64,000 bases of DNA from Alkalilimnicola ehrlichii (GTDB lineage: Bacteria > Pseudomonadota > Gammaproteobacteria > Nitrococcales > AK92), in the NCBI RefSeq assembly GCF_003399765.1, contig NZ_NFZV01000008.1, positions 142,795 through 206,794 of the forward strand. The letters are read 5' to 3'. The notes beneath the pieces were generated by a model. That model ran no database searches. It saw only the letters and a list, made by a program, of their open reading frames with translations, and was not told the DNA's origin. Positions 38,638 through 47,474 of this stretch are shown here, piece by piece. Within the stretch, counting starts at the first letter, position 1; the number at the start of each line of letters is the position of its first letter. The position numbers were made by a program, and so were the translations under genes.

Positions 38638-38991
38638 ATGAGGAACGTGAAACGCCGGGCTGGATTACTCGTCTACCCCCTGACCGTGCTGTTTTTGCTC
38701 GCCGGCTTGGTTACACAAACGGCGGTCGCCGGCATTGTGGGAACGGAAACGGTACTCGCCGAGCAAAGCGCCGGCGCCGAACGCGCGCGGCTGCAAGCCA
38801 TGCTCGACCGCCAGGACGTGCAAGAGCAACTGATCGGCTACGGCGTCTCCCCGGAAGAAGCCGCCGAACGGGTCGCGGCACTAACCGACGCCGAGGCCAT
38901 CGAACTGGCCCAACGCATCGACGAGCTACCGGCCGGCGGCGTCACCACGGTGCTGCTGGTCATCATCATTCTGTTGCTCGTCTTGCGCTGA
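38638..38991 (+). CDS. PA2779-family exported protein
   Basis: A 117-residue protein. The signal-like helix LLVYPLTVLFLLAGLVTQTAVA lies near 10-31, a short helical middle (RLQAMLDRQDVQEQLIGYGV) follows, then a second hydrophobic segment at the very end (TTVLLVIIILLLVL). This is the PA2779 family layout. CAGGAG precedes the ATG at 38638. It is followed two bases after its stop by a PA2778-type peptidase, its usual partner. Likely an inner-membrane or periplasmic accessory protein; function unknown. Confidence 0.85.
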   Translation: MRNVKRRAGLLVYPLTVLFLLAGLVTQTAVAGIVGTETVLAEQSAGAERARLQAMLDRQDVQEQLIGYGVSPEEAAERVAALTDAEAIELAQRIDELPAGGVTTVLLVIIILLLVLR

Positions 38992-38993
38992 GC

Positions 38994-39926
38994 ATGCCGC
39001 GCGGCCTCACCGCCCTGGCGCTGGCGCTGCTGCTCGCCGGCTGCGCCAGCACACCCTTGCAGTACACCGAGCTGGAAGCGCCGGCCGCCGACGCCCGGGT
39101 CGAGCTGAACGAGGTGGTCTTTCACCCGCAAGAAGCCTACCACTGCGGGCCGGCCGCGCTGGCTACGGTGATGGAGTGGGCCGGCGAGGCCATCGACCCG
39201 GACACGCTCGCCCCGCGCGTTTACCTGGAAGGCCGCCAGGGCAGCCTGCAAGCGGAGCTGATCGCGGCCACCCGCCGCCAGGGCTTGCTGCCCTATCGGC
39301 AACCGCCCTCGTTCGCCGCCTTGCTGCGCCAACTCGACGCCGGCCAACCGGTGTTGATCCTGCAAAACCTGGCGCTAGAGCGCTGGCCGGTCTGGCACTA
39401 TGCCGTCGTTATCGGCTACGACTTGGAGCGCCAAGAAGTCATCCTCCGCTCCGGCACCACGGAGCGCGAAACCCTCTCCTTCCGCCGCTTCGAGCGCAGC
39501 TGGCAAAAGGCCGACTACTGGGCGCTCACCGTCCACCGCCCCGACCGACTCCCGGCCGACGCCGAGCAAACCCGCTACCTGGAAGCCGCCGCCGGGCTGG
39601 AACAGGTCGGCCAACTGGAGGCCGCGGCCCAAGCCTACACCGTCGCCGTACAAACCTGGCCCGACAGCCTTCCCGCCTGGGTCGGGCTTGGTAACATCCA
39701 CTACCGACAAGCCCGCTACGCCCAAGCCGCCGCCCACTACCAAACCGCCCTGCGCTATCACCCGCAAAGCCCCGCCGCCCACCACAACCTCGCCTGGGCC
39801 CTGATCCGCCAAGGCTTATACGAAGACGCCCGCCCCCACGCCCAACGCGCCTACGAACTCAGCAGCGCCGAGCAAACGCATTACCATAGCGCTTGGGAGG
39901 CCCTGCAAGACGCGGCCGAGGAGTAG
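38994..39926 (+). CDS. PA2778-family cysteine peptidase lipoprotein with TPRs
   Basis: A 310-residue lipoprotein. Lipobox LLAGC at about 13-17 anchors it. A C39-like papain-fold domain (about 40-185) has Cys in YHCGPAALA and His in VWHYAVVIGYD. TPR-like helices (about 195-310) include ALRYHPQSPAAHHNLAWALI. This is the PA2778 family, always found beside PA2779. The two genes are nearly contiguous, so they are co-expressed. Probably an envelope peptidase or transglutaminase-like enzyme; substrate unknown. Confidence 0.87.
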   Translation: MPRGLTALALALLLAGCASTPLQYTELEAPAADARVELNEVVFHPQEAYHCGPAALATVMEWAGEAIDPDTLAPRVYLEGRQGSLQAELIAATRRQGLLPYRQPPSFAALLRQLDAGQPVLILQNLALERWPVWHYAVVIGYDLERQEVILRSGTTERETLSFRRFERSWQKADYWALTVHRPDRLPADAEQTRYLEAAAGLEQVGQLEAAAQAYTVAVQTWPDSLPAWVGLGNIHYRQARYAQAAAHYQTALRYHPQSPAAHHNLAWALIRQGLYEDARPHAQRAYELSSAEQTHYHSAWEALQDAAEE

Positions 39927-39951
39927 GCGGAACAGAAAACCCAGGAAAAAC

Positions 39952-40232
39952 TCAACCGCCGGGCATGAAAAAGCGAGGCCCGCCGGTGGCGGGGTCCACG
40001 GGGACGAGGAACGATTGCGGTTATTCACCCAGCAGGGCAGACATACCGCCGACGCACACCATCTTCTCGCCGACCGCCGTGGCATACACCGGCCCATCGA
40101 GCGGCGCCTGCCACGATCGGCCACCGGCCAGGTTGGAGCGCAGACCGTGAGCCTGGTCGACGAAGAAATGCGAAGCGTCCAGTTGCAGGCCGTCCTCCGC
40201 GACCGTCAGCGTCCGGCCGCTGCGCGCGCGGC
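39952..40232 (-). pseudogene. decayed miniature relative of the propeller lipoprotein
   Basis: Minus-strand translation from about 40205 gives LTVAEDGLQLDASHFFVDQ, then HGLRSNLAGGRSWQAPLDGP, closely matching the N-terminal region of the lipoprotein at 41818-44298 (LDAAHYFVVES, RRSNAVGARPWQVSLDGP). It continues to one blade (MVCVGG), an in-frame TAA at 40021-40023, and then FLVPVDPATGG up to a TGA at 39952, resembling the big protein's extreme end. Nearly all propeller repeats are missing and no start or signal peptide precedes it. It looks like a deletion remnant. Confidence 0.65.
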
Positions 40233-41715
40233 TCAGTAACTCGCGCGATAGCCGCGATCGGTAATATCGCCCAAGCGTTCCACTCGCGTGACGTGGTCGC
40301 TGTAGGCGTGCTCGACGCGAAAGGCCGGGCGCTTATCGCCCCCTCGTCAACCCCCACCACGATGGAGCGCCGCCCTTTTCCAGCACGACTGGCGCCCCAC
40401 CAGGGTCCGAGTAGCAATCGTTGCCGGCGATGTAACGGGCATCCACCACGTCGTCTTCTTCATCCAGCACGATATAGGCGATCACAACATCCACCGAGGC
40501 GCCACAGTAGCCGCTGCGAGCCGGTCCGGCCTGCCATAGGCCCTGGCCAAGCACCTCAACCGCGAAACGTACCTGGCGCGACAACCCGACTTGGCGCTCG
40601 TCGCCCTCGCCTTTCGCCGTCTCCACCCGCTCCTGTGTTTTCTGGTAAAGAACCACCGCGTCGGACCAGTCGTAGTCGCCTTGCTCGAAGTGCTCCAAGC
40701 CGATCTTTTGCAACAGCGCTTCGATGCGCTCGGGCGAGCGCAAATAGGCGAGTTCATCGCTAATCGATGCGAGTTCAGCCAGCCGCGCCCGATACGCGGC
40801 TTTTAGGCAGGCCGCGTCATCGCAGCCGTTGCGCGCTCGCAGCCAACGCGCCTGCGCGGCGGGGAGGCCTTCGGCGCGGGAAAACCCGAGCAGGGGCCGC
40901 GCCGATGCCTCCCCCACGATGCGCTGATACAGGGTGGAGAGGATTTGATCGTAGGTAGCCAGCACTTCGCTGTCGCAAATCAGGCTTTCCACCTCCGTCA
41001 GTTGCGGCAGCTCGCAGTCGTAGGAAGGCCCTTGAGTGGCGGGCGCGTCGTTTTGGTAGACGGCGTAGTCTTCACGGTGCGGGTTTAAGTCGTGGTCGAT
41101 CTGGCTCAGGTAGGAGGCAACCTGACTGGCGCTGCCTTCCTGATAGCGCCGGTGCCAAAAGGCATAGAGCCAGGCGTCCAAACTCATGCCGCGGCCGTCG
41201 CCGTTGAAGCAGGCATGCTGGTTTTGCGGCAATCCGGCCTCGTAGAGGGCGTTAACATCACCGGAGAAGTTCTCGAAGAAACCGTGACTCGGTGCATGCC
41301 GCTTTATCTGCGCATGCTTTAGCAGAAGCTCATCTGCAAGGGTAACCAAACCCTGGCGGATAGAAGGCTCGTCCTGCAAACGCCCCGTTTCTTCCCGATC
41401 CTGCGCGAACAGCGCGCGGGGGGTGGCGCCGTCTCGGGCCGAGTACGCCCCCAACCCCACCGCAGGCGCCAATCGCAGGCTAACCTCTAGGGCATTAACG
41501 AATTGCTCATCGTCTCGGCAGGCCGGGTCGTAGTAATGCGCCAGGTGATGCTCAAGCAGCTCACTCACGTCACGGCGATCCAGCAAGAAGGCCAACGAGG
41601 TATAGGTGGCGTCGACCGCAAAGCGCGACTCATAGGTGCGCCAATACGCCGCGCTTTGGCCCGCCACGGCCAAGCTCATCAGTAGAAGGCAAAAGCGTAG
41701 GAACTTGTTTTCCAT
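40233..41715 (-). CDS. exported LprI-domain protein of unknown function (frame broken)
   Basis: About 494 residues once corrected. Signal peptide at 1-22. The middle has a lysozyme-inhibitor LprI-like domain (about 240-325): cysteines in DCELPQLTEVESLICDSE, a YDQILSTLY helix, and RWLRARNGCDDAACLKAAY. Two bases are missing, at T4 (40376-40379) and A3 (40320-40322). Restoring both extends the tail through VVLEK-GRRSIVVGVDEG, RVEHAYSDHV and ITDRGYRASY to a stop at 40233. LprI-type proteins inhibit lysozyme in some bacteria; whether this one does is unknown. It lies between the propeller lipoprotein and its decayed relative. Confidence 0.75.
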
Positions 41716-41817
41716 TGTTCTTTACCTTGGAAACGAAGAACAGGCGCGGCCGGGTTATGAAAGCGAGACTGGGGCAGACCAGCCTCGCTTTTGGGTCAAG
41801 CGCTTAGGGGCGGGCCC

Positions 41818-44298
41818 TTACCAAAGTAATTGGCCGGTGCCGGCGTCGATCGCGCTGAAATGGAGGCGTGGCAATCCGCCCACCGATTCAAAGTCGCCGC
41901 CGGCGAAAATCACGCCATCCACGATTTCCATTACCCGCACCGGGCCATCGACTTCGGCGTCCCAGTTCATTAGGTGACCATTGGCATTGAAGGCTGCCAG
42001 ATACCCTGGACATAGGTCGCTCCGACACTCCTTCGTATCCGGGAACTCGCCGCCAGCGAATATGTAAAGGCCGGCTGTAGCCAGTGAATGAACGGTTCCG
42101 CCCCCAGCGCCGGGGTTCCACGGCTCTATCCCGCTGTAGAGATCGAAGGCCGCTAACTGATCACGATCCTTATCGGCGATGCCAGCACCCGCCTTATCGA
42201 ACCGGCCACCGACGTAGACATAGCCGTCTTGCACCGTTAAAGCACGAACGAGGTCATTGGCGACCGGCGCCCAGCCCTTTAGCGAGTCGTCATCGCCGAG
42301 ATCAAAGGCGGCCAGCCCCTGGCGGCAACCGGGTTGGTCGCAACCTCCGGCAGTCTGAAAGGAACCACCCACGTAGAGCGTCTCATCATGGGCGACCAGC
42401 GTGTGTACGGCACCGCCGACACCCGGATTCCAGGTTTGCAAAGCCCCTGCCGAATCAAACGCAGCCAAGCCCTCACGACATCCGTTCTCCCGGCAGTAAT
42501 CTGTGCTGCCAGCCCGATCAAAGGCGCCGCCCGCATAAATGATGTTATCGACAACAATCAAGTCATGAACGAAGTTGTTCGCGCCAGGGTTCCAGTAGTT
42601 GAGGCTCCCGTCGGGAGTGAACGCCGCCAAGTGCTGTCTGCAATCAGGCTGCACGCAACCACCCGCTTGGGTGAAACCGCCACCGGCGTAAATCGCCTCA
42701 TTGCCGATAGCCAATGCGTTAACCACGCCGTTAGCGCCCGGATTCCATGCCGTGAGCACGCCTTCGCGGCTGAACGCCGCCAGGTGCTCACGCCGCCCGC
42801 CAGCAACGAACTCCAAATCCCCGCCGACGTAAAGCGCATCGCCAGCCACGGCAAGTGCGTATACCTCGTAATCGAGGCCCGGATTCCAGGCGGCCAACTC
42901 GCCGTCGGGATAAAAGGCCGCCAAGCCACCTCGGCAGCCCTCAACTTCACAGCCACCCGCCTGGCTAAACTCTCCGCCCGCGTAGATCACGCCATCGTGG
43001 GCCACTAAGCTGTGCACTTCACCATCAGCCCCCGGATTCCAGGGAGTTACGTGCCCCTCCAGGTCGAAAGCCGCCAAGTGCTGGCGACACCCCCCTCCTT
43101 CGGGGCAACCTTCAGCGCGGGTAAATCGCCCACCGGCGTAGACGATACCGTCTGCGACGGCGAGTGCGTTAATCTCGCGGTCCACTTCCGGCGCCCAGCT
43201 CAATAACTCGCCCTTCGTATCAAAAGCGGCCAAATAGCGCCGACAGCTAGCGCCTTCGCAGCCGCCCGCTTGTGCAAAAATGCCGCCCGCATAGATCACA
43301 CCGTCGGCGATGGTCAAAGCGTTCACCCGACTGCTCGCGCCGGGGTTCCATGGGGCTAACTCCCCTTCGGGAGTGAACGCCGCTAAACGATCACGGCAAC
43401 CCCAGGCCTCACAACCGCCTGCCCGACGGAAATTACCGCCGGCATAAATTACGCCTTCGTGAATAACCAGAGCGTTAACAGCGCCGTCTGTCCCTGGGTT
43501 CCAGTCCAGCAAGTCGCCATCGCGATCGAAGGCCGCCAAGTGCGATCGGCAGCCAGACCCCAAACAATTGCCAGCTACGCTGAAACTGCCACCGGCGTAA
43601 ATCGCATCGTCGGCCACGGCCAAGGTACGCACGCGACCGTTCGTCCCGGGGTTCCAATCACTGACGACGCCGACCGCGGACACGTGGGCCAAGTTCTCCC
43701 GCGACAGCCCGCCCACAGCGGTAAAATCGCCACCAAGGAACCAACCGCCATCGCCGTCCGGCGCCACGGCGTACACCGTCCCTTCCACGAAGGGAAGCGT
43801 GCCCAATGGCTTACCGTTATCGGTGGCCAACGGCGCGCCGCCACCAACCAAGGCGCCGTAGCGCCCGAACTCGCCACCGACGTAAACCACCTCGTCATCG
43901 ACCGCCACGGCGGTCACGGGCCCATCCAGGCTGACCTGCCAGGGGCGCGCGCCAACGGCATTGGAGCGCCGGCCATTGGACTCGACGACGAAGTAGTGCG
44001 CCGCATCCAACGTCAAGCTCTCATCGCCCACACCCAGGCGATAACCGCTTGGCACATCGATCACCAAACCGCTGCCGGTACAATGGGTGTAGTTATCCCA
44101 GTCGCAGTCAGGGTCGGTGGAATAATAGATATCGGCCGTCTCGTAGCCGCTCCAACTCAGCGTAACCTGATGCTCGGCGGATTCGGCAGCAAGCACCAGC
44201 TCAGGCCGATCGCTGGAGGATGAGCTGCTTCCGCCGTCACAGGCGGCTAACAACCCCGTTACGAGCGATAATCCGATAAGGCGGGATAAACGGATCAT
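41818..44298 (-). CDS. large lipoprotein with 14 beta-propeller repeats
   Basis: 826 residues. Lipobox LLAAC near 16-20, then a Gly/Ser linker and a fibronectin-like stretch (about 32-115). Next come 14 tandem repeats of about 48-54 residues with consensus V-x-A-L-x-V-x-D-G-x-IYAGG-x-F, LAAF and WNPG. Fourteen units would fit two seven-bladed propellers. Nine repeats (3-7, 9-11 and 13) carry an inserted Cys pair of the form GGC-x(3-6)-CR. Probably exposed on the periplasmic or outer face of the outer membrane. Not assigned to a functional family; delta-60/kelch-type repeats are the nearest description. Confidence 0.85.
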   Translation of the reverse strand: MIRLSRLIGLSLVTGLLAACDGGSSSSSSDRPELVLAAESAEHQVTLSWSGYETADIYYSTDPDCDWDNYTHCTGSGLVIDVPSGYRLGVGDESLTLDAAHYFVVESNGRRSNAVGARPWQVSLDGPVTAVAVDDEVVYVGGEFGRYGALVGGGAPLATDNGKPLGTLPFVEGTVYAVAPDGDGGWFLGGDFTAVGGLSRENLAHVSAVGVVSDWNPGTNGRVRTLAVADDAIYAGGSFSVAGNCLGSGCRSHLAAFDRDGDLLDWNPGTDGAVNALVIHEGVIYAGGNFRRAGGCEAWGCRDRLAAFTPEGELAPWNPGASSRVNALTIADGVIYAGGIFAQAGGCEGASCRRYLAAFDTKGELLSWAPEVDREINALAVADGIVYAGGRFTRAEGCPEGGGCRQHLAAFDLEGHVTPWNPGADGEVHSLVAHDGVIYAGGEFSQAGGCEVEGCRGGLAAFYPDGELAAWNPGLDYEVYALAVAGDALYVGGDLEFVAGGRREHLAAFSREGVLTAWNPGANGVVNALAIGNEAIYAGGGFTQAGGCVQPDCRQHLAAFTPDGSLNYWNPGANNFVHDLIVVDNIIYAGGAFDRAGSTDYCRENGCREGLAAFDSAGALQTWNPGVGGAVHTLVAHDETLYVGGSFQTAGGCDQPGCRQGLAAFDLGDDDSLKGWAPVANDLVRALTVQDGYVYVGGRFDKAGAGIADKDRDQLAAFDLYSGIEPWNPGAGGGTVHSLATAGLYIFAGGEFPDTKECRSDLCPGYLAAFNANGHLMNWDAEVDGPVRVMEIVDGVIFAGGDFESVGGLPRLHFSAIDAGTGQLLW

Positions 44299-44663
44299 TC
44301 AGACAGTCCCCTTGTCTTTATGTTTGTTGTTCGCGAACGCGCTGAATGCTAGGAGGAAAGCGAAGTAACTCAGCGACTCAAGACGGTCCATGCCCCACTA
44401 CCGTTTTGACGCTACTGTTCGCCGGAAAAATCTCTCGCGCACAATCGCTTGCGCCTACTCCCCCAAAAGCGCGCAGCCGTTCACGCTGACGAAGCACTGA
44501 GCAGTAGCCTTTGCCCGTTGGGCAAGGATATATTCAGCCATTTCTTAAATGGGAGGCGGACTTTAGCGAGTTAAAAACTTGAAAGTCAAATAAGAGCTAG
44601 ATTATTAACAACTTAATAATTGAATGTTAATTTATAGATTGGAAGCCGCCCCACGGGGATTTC
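44299..44663. other. intergenic region, no gene seen
   Basis: A 365-base gap between the start of the propeller lipoprotein and the end of pnuC. It contains an A/T-rich stretch (44570-44640). No clear terminator, promoter pair or coding signal could be supported; the lipoprotein promoter should lie here. Confidence 0.4.
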
Positions 44664-45338
44664 TCATAAATTCGCCGCGACCAAGGCGTCATCCGGCGCT
44701 GCTTTTGCCGAGCGCGTCCAGCCCCAGAACCCCCAAAGGGCGATGCACAGTAGTACGACGTAAAGCAGGGAAAGGAAAACCACGCCCTTTATCAGATATA
44801 AACCGATTCCGATTAAGTCGACGACAATCCAATACAGCCAGCTCTCGATATGTTTGCGGACCAGCAACCACATGGCAACGAAACTCATTACAGTGGTCAG
44901 CGCATCCAGGTAGGGGAAATCGGCAGCCTGAGGAAACAACCCCGGTAACCAGACGTGTAGGTGGCTCATCCCCCACCCTAGCAGTAACGATCCCGCCAAG
45001 GTGACAAGCACCCAGCGCGTCATGCCCCTAGCCGAGCCCCAAGCGACACGCGCCGGCTCAGCGTCGCCTGCCGCCGTCCTTGACCAAAACCACCACCCAT
45101 ATAGACAAGCGGCCAAGTAGTAAAGCTGTTCGAGGCCTGCGGAATAGAGCTGTATCTGGTAAAACAGCGCCATGAATAGCAATACGCTGACGATCCCTAC
45201 CGGCCATGTCAGCCAATGCCGTCGGGCAATCAGAACGACGGAACTCAAATATAAGACCGTGCCGACAAATTCGAGGTAACTGACCGAATACCCGAAAAAG
45301 GTAAAAAAGACCGATTCAATGCTGAACACGCTACTCAT
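44664..45338 (-). CDS. pnuC: PnuC-type nicotinamide riboside transporter
   Basis: A 224-residue inner-membrane protein with about seven helices, matching PnuC: the early WLTWPVGIVSVLLFMALFY and the late HIESWLYWIVVDLIGIGLYL. It imports nicotinamide riboside by facilitated diffusion. The gene overlaps nadR by eight bases, so uptake and phosphorylation/adenylylation are coupled, as seen in other NAD-salvage loci. Confidence 0.93.
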   Translation of the reverse strand: MSSVFSIESVFFTFFGYSVSYLEFVGTVLYLSSVVLIARRHWLTWPVGIVSVLLFMALFYQIQLYSAGLEQLYYLAACLYGWWFWSRTAAGDAEPARVAWGSARGMTRWVLVTLAGSLLLGWGMSHLHVWLPGLFPQAADFPYLDALTTVMSFVAMWLLVRKHIESWLYWIVVDLIGIGLYLIKGVVFLSLLYVVLLCIALWGFWGWTRSAKAAPDDALVAANL

Positions 45339-46362
45339 CGGCTGCCGCTTTTAGGTTATCTAACAGGTTGGCGTACTTATCGAAGCCATCGAGCAGGTTC
45401 AACACCCGTTCGGCGCGTTGCTCGATACTTCCCTGCAATAAAACGAAGGGTATGTTTCGTCGCCTCAGGTCGCCGATGACTTGTCGTTGAAACGATAGGC
45501 GCTGGACCTCGCCCGATCTGTCCCAGGAATCCTCATAGGGAATATCGGTATCGCATACGAATACCAGGTCATAACGCATCGCGGCCCGATCCGCCAATGC
45601 CGTTAAACGCGGATCGACATGGCCGTGATAATAGCGTGCAAAGGTTTCGGTGGTCAGCGCGTTGGTATCGGTAAACAAGTAACGGTTGGCTTCCCGCAAG
45701 CGCGCCTCTTCACGCAATAGGTGGCCTTCGGCGATGGCGACCAACTGCCAAGGCTCTAGCCTGCGACTTATTTGATGCGCTTCCCAATACTCGCGACCGT
45801 ACTCCGGCATCCACTGCGTGTTCAGCCTCTGTGCGAGATAGGATGCCAGCGTCGTTTTACCGGTGCTCGGCGCCCCAAGAAAAACAATATTCGCGACGAG
45901 GTCGCGATAAACCCGAGGGTTAATATAATCCCGCCAGGCGTAAGGATCGCACCGAACCTGACTACCAGAGACGGGGTAGCGCTGCCGCCCCGGGTCCACC
46001 CGCCGGTCGAAAGCCCCCAAGGCCCTACTCATGTGCTCGCCGTACGGTTCGCTACAGTAGAAATGAGTGATATCGCGAATACCCAAGGTGTCGATGACAT
46101 AGCGCTCGTGGGCTTCCATCAGGGCTGAGGTGTAGCCAACCTCCGTCGGCCCATCCCACGCTTCGACCACCCGCACCGTCGGGTACAACTCGCGAATCCA
46201 GGCCGAACGTACGCTCAAGGGTACGGAAGTCGCCTCAGGAGAGTCGTAGATAATCACCGTGAGTTCGTCCACTTCCGCCAGCGCCGTGTCGATGACGAAT
46301 TGATGCCCGCGGTGAAACGGCGCGTATTTGCCTAAGGTTAGCCCCCTTTTCATTAAAGGCAA
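45331..46362 (-). CDS. nadR: NadR-type NMN adenylyltransferase / ribosylnicotinamide kinase
   Basis: A 343-residue bifunctional enzyme. The N-terminal adenylyltransferase domain has GKYAPFHRGH (about 11-20) and the late ISxT-like region. The kinase domain starts near 155 with Walker A GAPSTGKTT. The helix-turn-helix repressor domain of enteric NadR is absent, so it is the purely enzymatic form. It converts nicotinamide riboside to NMN and NAD. The ATG could be at 46362 or 46353. It is 25 bases downstream of a nucleotidyltransferase-HEPN gene and may share its transcript. Confidence 0.92.
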   Translation of the reverse strand: MPLMKRGLTLGKYAPFHRGHQFVIDTALAEVDELTVIIYDSPEATSVPLSVRSAWIRELYPTVRVVEAWDGPTEVGYTSALMEAHERYVIDTLGIRDITHFYCSEPYGEHMSRALGAFDRRVDPGRQRYPVSGSQVRCDPYAWRDYINPRVYRDLVANIVFLGAPSTGKTTLASYLAQRLNTQWMPEYGREYWEAHQISRRLEPWQLVAIAEGHLLREEARLREANRYLFTDTNALTTETFARYYHGHVDPRLTALADRAAMRYDLVFVCDTDIPYEDSWDRSGEVQRLSFQRQVIGDLRRRNIPFVLLQGSIEQRAERVLNLLDGFDKYANLLDNLKAAADE

Positions 46363-46387
46363 CGAATAGTCCTGGCTGTGGAAAACC

Positions 46388-47311
46388 TCACTCTGCCGGC
46401 CGACCGGGGCTAGCCCGCTCCAACCGGGCTAACTCTTCCCGGCAGATCGACTCCGCAACCTCCAACAGGCGCTTCACGCGCGGGGCCAGGTAGTCCAGAT
46501 CCTCCTGCGTCACCTTGAAGCGAATATGGTAGCGGGCGCCGATATAGGCGGCATCCAGCAAGTTGAAGCGCTGCGCCGCCGCTTCCGGCTGGCGGGGGAA
46601 TATCTCGCGAAATACCGGCCCGAACTCGGAGGCTTCAAAAGCGAGAATTTTGAGATAGTGCTCGTGCGGGCAATACAGCGTGTGGACCAGCAAAATCGTT
46701 TTATAAGCAGATTCCGCGGCTTGGTTTAGATTAAAAGCGGCTCCGTTTACATCGCCCTGCGGACAAAGGAACTCGTAAACAGAATAAAATTGCTTTGCAC
46801 GAAAGCACCACTTATCGAAGTACTCGCGGGCTAAACTCAAGCGCTCCTTCGCCCCCAACTCCTCCGGCTCGGCCAACCGATAGCGCCCGGAGTCGTACAA
46901 CAGCCGCCCTTCGGACCGCACATCGCGGTAGAAGTAGCGCCCTTCGGCGATCTCGGAGTTGACTTCGTTAACGTCGGCACTGATCGGCCGCACGCTAGCC
47001 GAGAAGCGTGCCCGGTCCAGCGCGCCCGACACCCGCTCCCAGAGCAGCACGTCCTCCGCCACCGCCTGCTCGGCCACGACGATAAGAATGTCGTAATCCG
47101 ACGGGTGCCCCGACCACCGCTCGGGGTCGAGGTCCTTCTCCTCCTTCCAATCGCCCCGCGCATAGCTGCCGTAGAGAATAATCATCTCCACCTCGACGCT
47201 GCCGCGGATAATATCGACGATTTGCGCAAGCTCTTGCCGCTTGCGCTCGGGGAGATGCGAAAGGTCCGTTTCCATGCGTTCTATCTGCTCGGGTGCGAGG
47301 GATTCGCTCAT
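46388..47311 (-). CDS. nucleotidyltransferase-HEPN fusion protein
   Basis: A 307-residue protein. The Pol-beta-type minimal nucleotidyltransferase domain has GSYARGDW (about 47-54) and the metal-binding DYDILIVV (about 72-79). A HEPN domain follows (about 155-290) with AAFNLNQAAESAYKTIL and AYIGARYHIRF. The usual RNase signature Arg-x(4-6)-His is not evident. Separate MNT and HEPN genes form toxin-antitoxin pairs elsewhere; here both are in one chain. It lies directly upstream of nadR-pnuC on the same strand. Role unknown: AMP-transfer control of a partner is one possibility. Confidence 0.85.
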   Translation of the reverse strand: MSESLAPEQIERMETDLSHLPERKRQELAQIVDIIRGSVEVEMIILYGSYARGDWKEEKDLDPERWSGHPSDYDILIVVAEQAVAEDVLLWERVSGALDRARFSASVRPISADVNEVNSEIAEGRYFYRDVRSEGRLLYDSGRYRLAEPEELGAKERLSLAREYFDKWCFRAKQFYSVYEFLCPQGDVNGAAFNLNQAAESAYKTILLVHTLYCPHEHYLKILAFEASEFGPVFREIFPRQPEAAAQRFNLLDAAYIGARYHIRFKVTQEDLDYLAPRVKRLLEVAESICREELARLERASPGRPAE

Positions 47312-47399
47312 TCTGGCAAATTTGTCGGGCAGGAGGAACTCCTGCCCTCTTTATCTTTGCAAAGCTGCGACGGCGGAGATAGATAGCCCCGGTAAGACG

Positions 47400-47474
47400 C
47401 TACCGCCGGGGTGCGTTGCTGTTAAACACGTTGGTTCCTTCGTCTTGCCAGCCGTCGTCCCACTGCGCGCTGCG
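47400..47474 (-). pseudogene. short effector-tail remnant A
   Basis: Directly after the stop of the first DUF2931 gene the minus strand reads QWDDGWQDEGTNVFNSNAP and ends at a TAG (47400-47402). It matches the C-terminal part of the Tle1-like effector (NRWQDEGTKVFNSNAP) but stops soon after. It is the far boundary of the 713-bp tandem duplication. Confidence 0.75.

Noticed and set aside
40025..40417. A 130-codon minus-strand frame across the end of the LprI-domain gene
   Set aside because: Only part of it matches anything, and that match is explained by the missing bases in the LprI gene; the rest is a shifted reading of the propeller remnant.
44299..44663. NAD-related riboswitch or small RNA near pnuC
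   Set aside because: The gap is downstream of pnuC and upstream of a different gene on the same strand, and no conserved fold could be recognised by eye.
46388..47311. Nucleotidyltransferase-HEPN gene as a classical toxin-antitoxin pair
   Set aside because: Both domains are in one chain, no second gene is present, and the HEPN RNase motif is not evident.
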